A DNA stretch of 22,937 nt from CAYJDG01 sp964368875 (GTDB lineage Bacteria > Pseudomonadota > Alphaproteobacteria > Micavibrionales > Micavibrionaceae): positions 1-22,937 of the forward strand of contig CAYJDG010000034.1 of assembly GCA_964368875.1 (NCBI GenBank), given 5' to 3'. The position numbers and the translations under genes are program-made. Below are positions 7,339 to 15,115 of the stretch, in pieces (within the stretch, counting starts at the first letter, position 1; every line of letters begins with the position of its first letter). The notes below the pieces were generated by a model, which was not told the origin of the DNA, searched no databases, and worked only from the letters and a program-made list of their open reading frames with translations.

Positions 7339-8198
7339 AAAACACCTTTGGATATATTGCTTTTATTGACGTCCTTGAAGCGTTCCTGGCTCTTGATGTT
7401 ATCGCGGGCCTGATTCTTGAAGTACTTATAAAAGTCTTTGGTGTCCTGATAGAAATCGGTGCGCACGAAGCCGTTTGAAAGACGGATGATCGACTTGTTG
7501 CTGACGGTTGCAACCTTGGCCGGCGCGCCGCCATAATTCAGGTTCATCACGAACGTGCCGAGTGAATCGAAATCGCGCGAAGCTTCGAGATCACGCAGCG
7601 CAAACCCGGTGATTGGCCGCAGGCCTTTGAAGAACGAGTTGTAGATTTTCAGTTCGTCCATCGTGTTGACGACCCAGATCGGGTTCGGAATGCTTTCGCT
7701 GATGTTATAGGTCACGACGATGCCGCGCGTACTTTTAGACACGGCTTCGGGTGAGAATTTTTCGTAGGAGGCGCGTTCTTTCTGTTCATCGCGCAGGAAC
7801 GTCCACAGACGGTTCGCATCCGGGTAATACGCATGGACTGCACCACGCTTGATCGCCATGATGCCGAAGCCGTTGACGTAAATATCAAAACCAGTCAGGC
7901 CGTTGTCGTCGGTATGGCTGAAGACGATCATATCGTCGGTCCGGCCACTCAACGGGTCTGAGCCGCCGGAGTCATCCTTCGGCAGGTCGGGCAGGTAGTT
8001 GTAAAATTTCGCCCATTCCTGCGACGAGGTGATCGTCCAGCGCACCTTCTCGACATAGCCTGTCGGATTGGCCGCATCACGGACCATGTAGACCGCATTG
8101 ACCGGGCGGAAAATAACGGTGTTTTCATCGGCGCGGGCGGGAAGGGCAGTGAGGACGAGAAGGGCGGTAAGCAGGAGGAAGGATTTGAGCGCAGTCAT
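7335..8198 (-). CDS. Secreted protein of unknown function, coupled to an ATPase gene
   Basis: A 287-aa protein with a clear Sec signal peptide. The charged start MTALK is followed by a hydrophobic core (6-18), and likely cleavage comes after ARA (21-23). The frame is open further upstream, but ATG 8196-8198 directly precedes the signal peptide and lies 2 nt after the stop of the upstream ATPase gene, so it is the chosen start. The mature part is soluble and rich in aromatic and charged residues, with a basic C-terminus (FKNQARDNIKSQERFKD). I recognise no family. Periplasmic or outer-surface location is inferred. The tight spacing suggests that it and the ATPase are made together. Confidence 0.75.
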   Translation of the reverse strand: MTALKSFLLLTALLVLTALPARADENTVIFRPVNAVYMVRDAANPTGYVEKVRWTITSSQEWAKFYNYLPDLPKDDSGGSDPLSGRTDDMIVFSHTDDNGLTGFDIYVNGFGIMAIKRGAVHAYYPDANRLWTFLRDEQKERASYEKFSPEAVSKSTRGIVVTYNISESIPNPIWVVNTMDELKIYNSFFKGLRPITGFALRDLEASRDFDSLGTFVMNLNYGGAPAKVATVSNKSIIRLSNGFVRTDFYQDTKDFYKYFKNQARDNIKSQERFKDVNKSNISKGVF

Positions 8199-8200
8199 GG

Positions 8201-9109
8201 TCAGTCCGTCTTGATGTCTGTCTGTATATTCTTTTGTCCGGCTAAATCCCGGATAAATTGCCAGGCCACCCTCCCCGAGCGGGCTCCTCTGGTCGCAGAC
8301 CATTCGAGCGCCATTTTCCTCAAGTCAGAAGCCTCTACCTTGATATTATACGCCATGGCATAGGCGGACACCATTTTTAAATATGTATCCTGATCATAAG
8401 GGTAGAAGCCCAGCCACAGGCCGAAGCGGTCGGAGAGCGAGATGTTTTCCTCGGCGGTTTCCGCCGGGTGCAGACGGTCATTTTCGGACGCATCCCGGGC
8501 CATCAGATGGCGGCGGTTGGAGGTCGCGTAAATCAGAATATTGGACGGCTGGCCGCTGACTCCGCCTTCAAGGGCGCTTTTGAGATTCTTGTAGCGGTCA
8601 TCCGCGGCCTCGAATGACAGGTCATCGAGAAAGACGACGAAGCGCTGGGCAGGCTGGGCGGCGAGCAGGGCAATCAGGTCGGGCAGATCGTTCAAATCTT
8701 CTTTATGAATCTCAACGAGATGGAAATTCTTGCTGAGATCTTTTCTGATCTTGTGGAAGACGGCTTTGACGAGGCTGCTTTTGCCCGTGCCGCGCGCGCC
8801 CCACAGGAGCGCATTGTTGGCCGGAAGGCCGCTCACGAACTGGCGCGTGTTTCTTTCCAGAAGAGCGGATTGCGGCTCGATGCCCTGCAGCAGGGTGAGG
8901 GCCAGAGGCTGGAACTGGGTCGCCGGGCTTAAGCTGCGGGAGCGGGACTGCCAGACATAGGCGGGAGCTGACCAATCGGGCGTTTCCGGGGCGGTCGTGC
9001 CAGCCAAAGCCTCAAGGGCCGCGGCTATCCGCTCAAGGACTGGCTGAACCGCGGATTCCGTGTCTGGAGCCGTGGATAAGTCGCGCAGGCGCTCGCTCAT
9101 CTGTTTCAT
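8201..9109 (-). CDS. AAA-type ATP-binding protein (DUF815 family)
   Basis: A 302-aa P-loop ATPase of the DUF815 family, whose function is poorly known. Walker A is GARGTGKS (104-111), Walker B is FVVFLDD (157-163), and a sensor-1-like YATSNRRHL lies at 194-202. The family blocks ENISLSDRFGLW (221-232) and RGARSGRVAWQFIRD (274-288) follow. Residues 1-95 are helical and charged with no transmembrane segment. Two ATGs are possible, 9107-9109 and 9098-9100; the first is taken for length, but the second is equally plausible. The gene is divergent from yajC, an arrangement seen in other Alphaproteobacteria, and is followed after 2 nt by the secreted protein gene. Confidence 0.88.
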   Translation of the reverse strand: MKQMSERLRDLSTAPDTESAVQPVLERIAAALEALAGTTAPETPDWSAPAYVWQSRSRSLSPATQFQPLALTLLQGIEPQSALLERNTRQFVSGLPANNALLWGARGTGKSSLVKAVFHKIRKDLSKNFHLVEIHKEDLNDLPDLIALLAAQPAQRFVVFLDDLSFEAADDRYKNLKSALEGGVSGQPSNILIYATSNRRHLMARDASENDRLHPAETAEENISLSDRFGLWLGFYPYDQDTYLKMVSAYAMAYNIKVEASDLRKMALEWSATRGARSGRVAWQFIRDLAGQKNIQTDIKTD

Positions 9110-9114
9110 TCCGC

Positions 9115-9142
9115 TTGCCTTTCTGTCTTCGGAAGTTATAGT
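9115..9142 (+). promoter_or_regulatory. Putative promoter of yajC-secD-secF
   Basis: TTGCCT (9115-9120; 4 of 6) is followed after 16 nt by TATAGT (9137-9142; 5 of 6). Transcription would start near 9149, giving a leader of about 40 nt with an AAAGAAAGAG ribosome-binding region before ATG 9191. It lies in the 81-nt gap between divergent start codons. Confidence 0.45.
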
Positions 9143-9190
9143 CCTAACCGTTCAAAAAAGCCAATTTTCTGACAAAAGAAAGAGCTATAA

Positions 9191-9610
9191 ATGCTGATCA
9201 ATTCTGCATGGGCAAGCGACGCCCCGGCCACCACCGCAACGACCACGACACCCGGCGCCCCGGTTACAGCCCCTAGTGGCGGCGAGGCCTTCGCTCTGAA
9301 CATGGCCATGGTTCTGGTTATGGTCGTGCTCTTTTATCTCCTGCTGATCCGCCCGCAGCAGAAACGCTTCAAAGAACACGCCAATATGCTCGGCAAGCTC
9401 GACAAGGGCAGCAAGATCGTCACGCAGGGCGGTCTGGTTGGCACCATCGAGAAAGAAATCTCGGAACATGAACTGCTGGTCGATTTCGGCAACGGTATCA
9501 AAATCACCGCGATGCGTTCCGCCATCATGGGCCGCTACGAAGACGCACTGCCAAAATCCAAGCCTGCCAACGATGTTGCTAAAGCCAATCAGGATAAAGC
9601 CAAGAAATGA
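9191..9610 (+). CDS. yajC: Preprotein translocase subunit YajC
   Basis: Small inner-membrane partner of the SecDF complex. The 139-aa protein has a short low-complexity Thr/Pro/Ala N-terminal extension (about 10-32), one transmembrane helix (about 34-53) and the family hallmark IRPQQKR (53-59). A cytoplasmic domain follows with KGSKIVTQGGLVGTI. The C-terminus is Lys/Ala-rich. Typical YajC proteins are about 110 aa; the surplus is in the two tails. The stop overlaps the secD start (ATGA), as expected for a Sec operon. Confidence 0.96.
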   Translation: MLINSAWASDAPATTATTTTPGAPVTAPSGGEAFALNMAMVLVMVVLFYLLLIRPQQKRFKEHANMLGKLDKGSKIVTQGGLVGTIEKEISEHELLVDFGNGIKITAMRSAIMGRYEDALPKSKPANDVAKANQDKAKK

Positions 9611-11157
9611 TTCACGTTCCCCGGTGGAAAATCCTTCTCACCGTACTCGTCAGCCTGATCTCAATCGCCTACTGCGTGCCAACCGTGCTCGACGCGCAGT
9701 CGCAGGCATGGCTGAAAGCCAACCTGCCGTCATGGATGCCGTCGCAATCGGTTCGCCTCGGTCTTGACCTGCAAGGTGGTTCGCACCTGTTGCTCGAAGC
9801 CGATGTCGATGCGGTGATCAAGCAGACCGCTGAAGACCTCGTCACCTCGCTGCGCACTGAACTGCGCGATGAAAAAATCGCCTTTACGTCGATTGCCGCC
9901 ATCCCAAACGGCCTGAAAGTCACCGTCACCAACGCCGATCAAGCCAGCGACGCCCAGTCGCAGATGCGCAAGCTCGATAGCGGTCTTGTCACGACCGTGA
10001 CAGGCTCGACCGTCGAAGGCGTTTATGATGAGCGCGCGCTCAAGACCCTGCGCGACCAGACCATTTCCCGCTCCATCGAAATCGTCAACCGCCGCCTCAA
10101 TGGCAGCGGCACGACCGAACCGATTATCCAGCGCGAAGGCGACGACCGCATCATGGTCCAACTGCCCGGTGTCGAGAACCCGGAACGCGTGAAGCAATTG
10201 CTGGGTAAAACCGCCAAGCTGACCTTCCACCTCGTCGATGACGGCGCGGACAGCGCCGATTCCCGGATGGTGCCGATGCGCGAAGACCGCACCCGCATGA
10301 TCCCGATCAAACGCCGCGCGATCATGACTGGCGATATGCTGGTCGATGCCCGCCCGGCTTTTCAGGATGGTGCACCTATCGTCAGTTTCCGCCTCAACAG
10401 CGTCGGGGCGCAGCGTTTCTGCGATGTCACCCGTAACAACGTCGAAAAACCGTTCGCGGTCGTGCTCGACAACGAAATCATCACCGCGCCGAACATCAAT
10501 GAGCCGATCTGCGGCGGGGCTGCCCAGATTTCGGGCCGCTTTACGGTGCAGGAAAGCTCTGATCTGGCCCTGCTGCTCCGCGCGGGTGCCTTGCCGACGA
10601 CGTTGACCGTCGTTGAAGAACGCTCGGTCGGGCCGACGCTCGGGTCTGACTCGATCAAGGCCGGAACGATTGCAAGTATCGTCGCCTTTGGGCTGATCAT
10701 GGTGCTGATGCTGATCTGTTACGGCCTGTTCGGTGCGTTTGCATCGATTGCGCTGTTTATCAACATGACGCTGACCATGGCGGTCATGACGATGATCGGT
10801 GCGACGCTGACCCTGCCGGGGATTGCCGGGATGGTGCTGACCATCGGCACCGCGGTCGATGCCAACGTGCTGATTTTCGAACGCATTAAGGAAGAAATCC
10901 GCGCCGGGCGCTCGGTGATTGCCGCGATTGACTCCGGATACCAGCGCGCCATGTCGTCGATCATCGACAGCAACCTGACCTCGCTGATTGCCGGACTGAT
11001 CCTGTTCAGCGTCGGCACCGGACCAATCAAAGGCTTCGCGGTCACCATGTCGATCGGTATCCTGACCTCGCTGTTCTCCGCAATCATGCTGACCCGCGTC
11101 ATGCTGATCGTCTGGCTGAAACGGACCAAAGCCAAAACCTTGCCGATTATGAGTTAA
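9607..11157 (+). CDS. secD: Protein translocase subunit SecD
   Basis: Inner-membrane subunit that uses the proton gradient to help pull proteins through SecYEG on the periplasmic side. The 516-aa protein has an N-terminal transmembrane helix (about 8-28), then RLGLDLQGGSHLLLEAD (50-66), the start of the P1 domain. The large periplasmic region extends to about residue 350, and five C-terminal transmembrane helices carry GTAVDANVLIFERIKEE, the conserved SecD TM4 signature. The start overlaps yajC by 4 nt; secF follows after 5 nt. Confidence 0.97.
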   Translation: MIHVPRWKILLTVLVSLISIAYCVPTVLDAQSQAWLKANLPSWMPSQSVRLGLDLQGGSHLLLEADVDAVIKQTAEDLVTSLRTELRDEKIAFTSIAAIPNGLKVTVTNADQASDAQSQMRKLDSGLVTTVTGSTVEGVYDERALKTLRDQTISRSIEIVNRRLNGSGTTEPIIQREGDDRIMVQLPGVENPERVKQLLGKTAKLTFHLVDDGADSADSRMVPMREDRTRMIPIKRRAIMTGDMLVDARPAFQDGAPIVSFRLNSVGAQRFCDVTRNNVEKPFAVVLDNEIITAPNINEPICGGAAQISGRFTVQESSDLALLLRAGALPTTLTVVEERSVGPTLGSDSIKAGTIASIVAFGLIMVLMLICYGLFGAFASIALFINMTLTMAVMTMIGATLTLPGIAGMVLTIGTAVDANVLIFERIKEEIRAGRSVIAAIDSGYQRAMSSIIDSNLTSLIAGLILFSVGTGPIKGFAVTMSIGILTSLFSAIMLTRVMLIVWLKRTKAKTLPIMS

Positions 11158-11162
11158 GCGCC

Positions 11163-12116
11163 ATGAATATTTTTAAGCCACTCGAAAACAAGAACTTCAA
11201 CTTCCTCGGTCAGCGCTATATCGCGTTTATGATCACGGCGGTCATGATCCTCGGGTCGATCTTCCTGTTCGGGACCAAGGGCCTGAATTACGGGATCGAC
11301 TTTACCGGCGGCGTGATGATGGAAATTCGCGTCCCAGAAGCGCCGAACCTCGGCAAGCTGCGCGAAGAGCTCAATAACCTCAATCTCGGATCGATCTCGA
11401 TTCAGGAATTCGGTGAGCCGACCGATCTGATGATCCGCATTCCCCAGCAGAAGGGCGGCAACGAAGCCCAGCAGGCAGCGATCGATCAGGTACGTGGAGA
11501 GCTGGCCAAGGAATTCGGCGACAAGGTCGATTACCGCCGCAACGAATTCGTCGGACCGCAGGTTGGCGAAGAACTGAAATTCAAAGGCATCCTTGCCTTC
11601 GGTCTGACCATTCTCGGGATCCTCTCTTATATATGGTACCGCTTTGAATGGCAGTACGGCCTCTCGGCCATTGTCTGTCTGATCCATGATACGACCGCTG
11701 TGGTTGGGTATTTCGCCTTGCTGGGGTTGCAATTCGACCTCGCGGCGCTGGCCTCGGTGCTAATGGTGGCAGGGTATTCGACCAACGATACGGTTATCGT
11801 GTTCGACCGTATTCGTGAGAACCGCCGCAAGTACAAGAAAATGTCGATGAAAGAACTCCTGAACCTGTGCGTCAACCAGACACTGTCGCGCACGCTCATG
11901 ACGTCGCTGACAACGCTTCTGGCGCTGATCGCCCTGTTTATCTTCGGCGGCGAGGTCATTCAGGATTTCGTCGAGGCGATGATCTTCGGGATCGTGGTCG
12001 GAACCTATTCGTCGATCTATGTCGCAGCATCGCTGCTCCTGTACCTGCCATTCGGTGACGATGCGAAGCGCACCGATGCCGAAGCGGTTGCGGAGCCTGC
12101 GGAAACGGCCGCGTAA
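11163..12116 (+). CDS. secF: Protein translocase subunit SecF
   Basis: Partner of SecD in the inner membrane. The 317-aa protein has an N-terminal transmembrane helix (about 19-37), the conserved NYGIDFTGGVMMEIRV (42-57), a short periplasmic domain, and five more transmembrane helices including the SecF signature GYSTNDTVIVFDRIREN. The C-terminus is a short Ala/Glu-rich tail. Its stop TAA shares one base with the ATG of the next gene (TAATG), indicating coupled translation with the Mth938-like gene. Confidence 0.97.
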   Translation: MNIFKPLENKNFNFLGQRYIAFMITAVMILGSIFLFGTKGLNYGIDFTGGVMMEIRVPEAPNLGKLREELNNLNLGSISIQEFGEPTDLMIRIPQQKGGNEAQQAAIDQVRGELAKEFGDKVDYRRNEFVGPQVGEELKFKGILAFGLTILGILSYIWYRFEWQYGLSAIVCLIHDTTAVVGYFALLGLQFDLAALASVLMVAGYSTNDTVIVFDRIRENRRKYKKMSMKELLNLCVNQTLSRTLMTSLTTLLALIALFIFGGEVIQDFVEAMIFGIVVGTYSSIYVAASLLLYLPFGDDAKRTDAEAVAEPAETAA

Positions 12117-12484
12117 TGGATGTCACCCCGCTGATTCCACCGGATCAGAAGGTCATCCAATCCTACGCGGGCGGGCGTTTCCGCATCAGCGGCGAAATTT
12201 TCACCACACCCATCATCGTCGGGGCAGGATTTGTGCGCCCATGGGACGGACTGTCCAGCGCGACCTTGCCTGAGGCGGCGCAGTTTGCGTTTCTCGCTGG
12301 CGAGATCGATGTTTTATTGATCGGGGCGGGAGCGACCACCCCGCTGGTGCCGCCAGCGGTGCGCGCTGCGTTCAAGGCGCAGGGCCTGCAGGTTGAAGTG
12401 ATGGATACGGGGGCGGCGTGCCGGACGTTCAATGTGCTCTCAGCCGAAGGCCGCCGTGTTGCGGCGGCGTTGATGCCTGTTTAG
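12116..12484 (+). CDS. Mth938-like domain protein (DUF498/DUF598)
   Basis: A 122-aa cytoplasmic protein of the Mth938-like family (PF04430), related to the mitochondrial complex I assembly factor NDUFAF3 and to AAMDC. The family blocks are visible: IQSYAGGRFRISGE near residues 14-27, EIDVLLIGAGA (63-73), then a glycine turn and EVMDTGAACRTFNVL (94-108). In Alphaproteobacteria it commonly follows secF, as here, where start and secF stop share one base. Its biochemical activity is not established. A squalene/phytoene-synthase-like gene often lies next to it; here that gene is about 1.8 kb further on, beyond sodB. Confidence 0.9.
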   Translation: MDVTPLIPPDQKVIQSYAGGRFRISGEIFTTPIIVGAGFVRPWDGLSSATLPEAAQFAFLAGEIDVLLIGAGATTPLVPPAVRAAFKAQGLQVEVMDTGAACRTFNVLSAEGRRVAAALMPV

Positions 12485-12489
12485 CATCC

Positions 12490-12498
12490 ACCACAGCG
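12490..12498 (+). repeat. Single CACAGCG unit
   Basis: One ACCACAGCG unit lies just after the stop of the Mth938-like gene, in the 42-nt gap before the convergent ThiE-like gene. It is identical to the first unit of the arrays at 5312 and 21181. It may be a remnant of the same repeat family, but a single 9-mer can occur by chance. Confidence 0.3.
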
Positions 12499-12526
12499 TA
12501 AAATGCATTTCAATTTTCTAGCGTGA

Positions 12527-13159
12527 TTAGTTGAGCGCCGCTTTTTTGCTCTCAGCCGCAAGGTCGATGGCGTAAAGCATGTCGGTGATGGCCTGAATGG
12601 TGCCTTTTTCGTGGGTCCGGACATAATTTGAACATTCAATAAAGCCAGCCCCAGCGCGGACATAGTGAGCGGTCGTATCATTGGTGATGCTGCCAGTTGC
12701 GACGCACGGGTGTTCGCTTTGGCCAGCCCACCAGCCGATGAGGGCAGGATCGGCGAGGATCACATAGTCGATATCGAGGGCGAGGGCGGCTTCAGCTTCA
12801 GTGCGGCCCAGTTCGCAGGACAGACCGATGATTTTTTCATCGCCCAGAATCCGGCGGGCTTCTGCTATCTGCGAGGCATCGGTCAGGATCACGCCGTCGG
12901 CCCCGAGATCCTGCGCGAGTTGCGCCGGGCTGCGCAGGATGGCGACCAGCCCCTGGGCCTGAATCAGTTGTACCAGCGTCGCGGTCAGGTCATCAGCAGC
13001 GCCCAAGGGATCGATCTCGAAGGCATGCATGTTCTGCTCGTATGCCGAACGGTTGATGACGAAGGCCGCCTGACGGATAAAGCGGAGCGCGTCTTCGGTC
13101 GGCATGCTGGCCGCAAGCTTCAGATAAAGCCCGCAGGGCGGGGCGGTGTCTTTGGTCAT
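12527..13159 (-). CDS. Thiamine-phosphate-synthase-like TIM-barrel protein
   Basis: A 210-aa protein with the layout of the ThiE/TenI superfamily. DLGADGVILTDA (about 84-95) corresponds to the 'aDGvHlGq' strand, KIIGLSCE to the following 'iiGvS' strand, IDYVILAD to the 'DYv..Gp' strand, and late Gly-rich strands complete the barrel. Key ThiE residues look changed: no clear T-x-TK phosphate motif follows IDYVILADP, and H is replaced by I in DGVIL. It may therefore be a non-thiamine relative rather than a true ThiE. It is preceded by the 103-aa gene with an 11-nt gap, so the two are likely co-transcribed. Confidence 0.6.
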   Translation of the reverse strand: MTKDTAPPCGLYLKLAASMPTEDALRFIRQAAFVINRSAYEQNMHAFEIDPLGAADDLTATLVQLIQAQGLVAILRSPAQLAQDLGADGVILTDASQIAEARRILGDEKIIGLSCELGRTEAEAALALDIDYVILADPALIGWWAGQSEHPCVATGSITNDTTAHYVRAGAGFIECSNYVRTHEKGTIQAITDMLYAIDLAAESKKAALN

Positions 13160-13170
13160 CTAAGTGTCTC

Positions 13171-13482
13171 TTATGCGCTTTTCAGGCCGCGCTCAATCGC
13201 GGCAGCGATACGGTCGAAGCCTTCCTGTTCATCAGGGGCAGGCCCGTTGGCATCGAACGCCGTTTTAATCAGGTGCAGGGCGTTCGTCCAGTGGGCAGGA
13301 TCGCTTTTCGCGCCGAATTCAAGTGTGCGCTCAATAAAAGTCGGATCTGGCGCGCGCCCGCCACGGATCAGGCCGGAAAAAACGATGATGTCCTTCACCG
13401 CTTTATCGGCGAGCACATTGCCAGCTTCATCGGCCCAGAGGTGGCGCTGGACATCGTCGTCTTCGAATTGCAGATCGGACAT
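13171..13482 (-). CDS. Small acidic protein of unknown function
   Basis: A 103-aa predicted cytoplasmic protein with an acidic N-terminus (MSDLQFEDDD) and amphipathic helices after residue 45. No family is recognised. ATG 13480-13482 is the first start in the frame; the ribosome binding site is weak. It sits just after the sodB terminator and 11 nt before the ThiE-like gene, so expression may come from a weak local promoter or from readthrough past sodB. Confidence 0.65.
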   Translation of the reverse strand: MSDLQFEDDDVQRHLWADEAGNVLADKAVKDIIVFSGLIRGGRAPDPTFIERTLEFGAKSDPAHWTNALHLIKTAFDANGPAPDEQEGFDRIAAAIERGLKSA

Positions 13483-13501
13483 GGATATCTCACGGGTTAG
13501 A

Positions 13502-13530
13502 AAAATCCCGGCCAGTGAAGCCGGGATTTT
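13502..13530 (-). terminator. Intrinsic terminator of sodB
   Basis: A perfect 11-bp stem, AAAATCCCGGC (13502-13512) with GCCGGGATTTT (13520-13530), encloses a 7-nt loop. On the minus strand it begins 5 nt after the sodB stop and ends in a run of five T. It is nearly symmetrical and could also act on plus-strand transcription. Confidence 0.85.
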
Positions 13531-13535
13531 GTAAT

Positions 13536-14162
13536 TTACGCGGCCAGTTTGACCGGGCCTTTTTCCAAAAGCTGTTCGACGTACTCCCAGTTGATGAGAT
13601 TGTCGACGAAGGCTTCGAGGTATTTAGCGCGCGCGTTGCGGTAATCGATGTAATAGCTGTGTTCCCAGACATCGACGCCGAGGAGCGGGGTCTTATTCTG
13701 GACGAGCGGGTTTTCGCCGTTCGGAGTTTTGATGATTTCAAGCTTGCCATGCGTGTTACAGAACGCGAGCCACGCCCAACCGGAACCGAACTGACCGACA
13801 CCCGCTTCGGTGAATTTTTTCTTGAAGGCATCATAGCCGCCGAGATCGCTGTCGATCATCGCTGAGACTTTGCCCGGCACTTTGGTGCCGCCACCATTCG
13901 GTTTCATCCAGTTCCAGAAATGGATGTGGTTGTAGTGCTGGCCGAGTTGATTGAAGAGGCCCGCTTTGGCCTTATCAGCATATGCGGCGATCATCGCTTC
14001 TTCGAGGGACTTGCCTTCGAGGCCGGTGCCCTGAATCAGTTCGTTGGCTTTGTCGACATAGGCTTTGTGGTGCTTGTCATGGTGAAATTCGAGTGTCTCT
14101 TTGGACATATACGGCTGCAATGCATCGTAGGCATAGGGCAGCTCGGGCAGGGTGAAAGTCAT
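13536..14162 (-). CDS. sodB: Superoxide dismutase, iron type
   Basis: Converts superoxide to oxygen and hydrogen peroxide in the cytoplasm. The 208-aa protein shows all four metal ligands: H27 (in EFHHDKHH), H79 (in QHYNHIHFW), and D164 and H168 (in VDVWEHSYYIDYRN). Q75, just before the second ligand, matches the active-site Gln position of iron enzymes (E. coli SodB Q69), favouring iron over manganese; this is an inference from one residue. No signal peptide is present. Start ATG 14160-14162 has a strong AAGGAG ribosome binding site 7 nt upstream (14170-14175). A clean terminator follows, so it is probably monocistronic. Confidence 0.96.
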   Translation of the reverse strand: MTFTLPELPYAYDALQPYMSKETLEFHHDKHHKAYVDKANELIQGTGLEGKSLEEAMIAAYADKAKAGLFNQLGQHYNHIHFWNWMKPNGGGTKVPGKVSAMIDSDLGGYDAFKKKFTEAGVGQFGSGWAWLAFCNTHGKLEIIKTPNGENPLVQNKTPLLGVDVWEHSYYIDYRNARAKYLEAFVDNLINWEYVEQLLEKGPVKLAA

Positions 14163-14201
14163 GGCATTTCTCCTTAATTAATTCTATCAATGGATGAATA
14201 A

Positions 14202-14227
14202 ACTATACTCTTTTACACCCTTGGCAA
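14202..14227 (-). promoter_or_regulatory. Possible sodB promoter
   Basis: Read on the minus strand, TTGCCA (14227-14222) is followed by TATAGT (14207-14202; 5 of 6 to TATAAT). The 14-nt spacer is shorter than usual; TAGTTT two bases further gives 16. The leader would be about 35 nt. It lies in the 77-nt gap shared with the divergent squalene/phytoene-synthase-like gene. Confidence 0.3.
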
Positions 14228-14239
14228 TACGGCTTTATT

Positions 14240-15040
14240 TTGAGCGAAACCCTCTCATATTGCGGAACTTTTTCGAAAAAGAACGATCCGGAACGGTTCT
14301 TTCTGAGCCTGCTTGCGCCTGTGCATGTGCAGGAGCGGTTATGGGCGCTGCTGGCGTTCAATCAGGAGATCGCCAAGACGCGCGAAGTCGTGACCGATAC
14401 GACCATTGGCCTGATCCGGTTGCAGTGGTGGCGGGATGCGCTGGAAAAAATTTATACGGACGGCGAGATTCTCAAAAACGAAGTCGTGCTGGGTCTTGCC
14501 GAAGCGATCCGTGCGTCGACTTTGCCGCAGGAGCAATTCGAGACATTGATCTATGCCCGCGAGTTCGATGTCGAGGACCGTGCGCCTGCAACGCTCGAGG
14601 GCCTTGAGAAATATGCTGAGTTTACCAGCGTGCCGCTGCTGCAACTTTTGCTGAAGGTCATGCAGGTGGATGAAGATGTAACGGACTTGGCCATCGGGTA
14701 TAGCATGACTGGATTGTTGCGGAGCGTTCTCTATCACGCGCGGCAGCGGCGGTGTTATCTGCCGGCTGATCTGCTGGAGCAGGCCGGGATTTCGCAAACG
14801 GCGTTGTTCGATCTGAAACCCGGAGAAAAATTTCCGCAGGTGATACGTGCGGTCGCAGCGGCGGCGGAAAAACATATTGAGGCCGCGCGGCCATCCTGTG
14901 CGTATACCAAAGGCATGAAGAAACTGGCGGGGCTGCATCTGGCTAAAATGAAGGCGTGCGGGTATGACCCCTTCAAACCGGACTGGATTACACAGCCTGC
15001 GTTCTGGCAGTTGCGGGTGGCTTTAGCGGCGAAATTCTAG
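14240..15040 (+). CDS. Squalene/phytoene synthase family protein
   Basis: A 266-aa cytoplasmic, helical protein of the trans-isoprenyl diphosphate synthase family that Alphaproteobacteria carry near secF. Family blocks are FNQEIAKTRE (40-49), IRLQWWRDALEKI (59-71), YSMTGLLRSVLYHA (154-167) and RRCYLPADLLEQAGI (170-184). The first aspartate-rich DxxxD motif is missing; the region reads NQEIAKTRE. Only D110 and D113 hint at a second one, so squalene or phytoene synthesis is doubtful. It resembles the NDUFAF6-type branch linked to complex I assembly. The start is TTG 14240-14242: no ATG or GTG lies between it and the in-frame stop at 14195-14197, and MSETLSYCG fits the family N-terminus. Confidence 0.82.
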   Translation: MSETLSYCGTFSKKNDPERFFLSLLAPVHVQERLWALLAFNQEIAKTREVVTDTTIGLIRLQWWRDALEKIYTDGEILKNEVVLGLAEAIRASTLPQEQFETLIYAREFDVEDRAPATLEGLEKYAEFTSVPLLQLLLKVMQVDEDVTDLAIGYSMTGLLRSVLYHARQRRCYLPADLLEQAGISQTALFDLKPGEKFPQVIRAVAAAAEKHIEAARPSCAYTKGMKKLAGLHLAKMKACGYDPFKPDWITQPAFWQLRVALAAKF

Positions 15041-15115
15041 GGGTATATCCATAATAACCCTTCTTTAATCCCTTTCAGATACTTTAGTAAAAACTCATCT
15101 AAAGAGGTTTTACGG

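Noticed and set aside
8198..8303. Longer start for the secreted protein, adding 35 residues
   Set aside because: The extension overlaps the ATPase gene and would bury the signal peptide; the internal ATG 2 nt after the ATPase stop fits better.
12665..13534. 289-aa plus-strand frame over the ThiE-like and 103-aa genes
   Set aside because: It covers two better-supported minus-strand genes and the sodB terminator; the C-terminal half is Ser/Arg-rich low complexity.
15041..15070. Possible hairpin after the squalene/phytoene-synthase-like gene (GGGTAT...ATAACCC)
   Set aside because: The stem has mismatches and only about four strong pairs, too weak to call a terminator.
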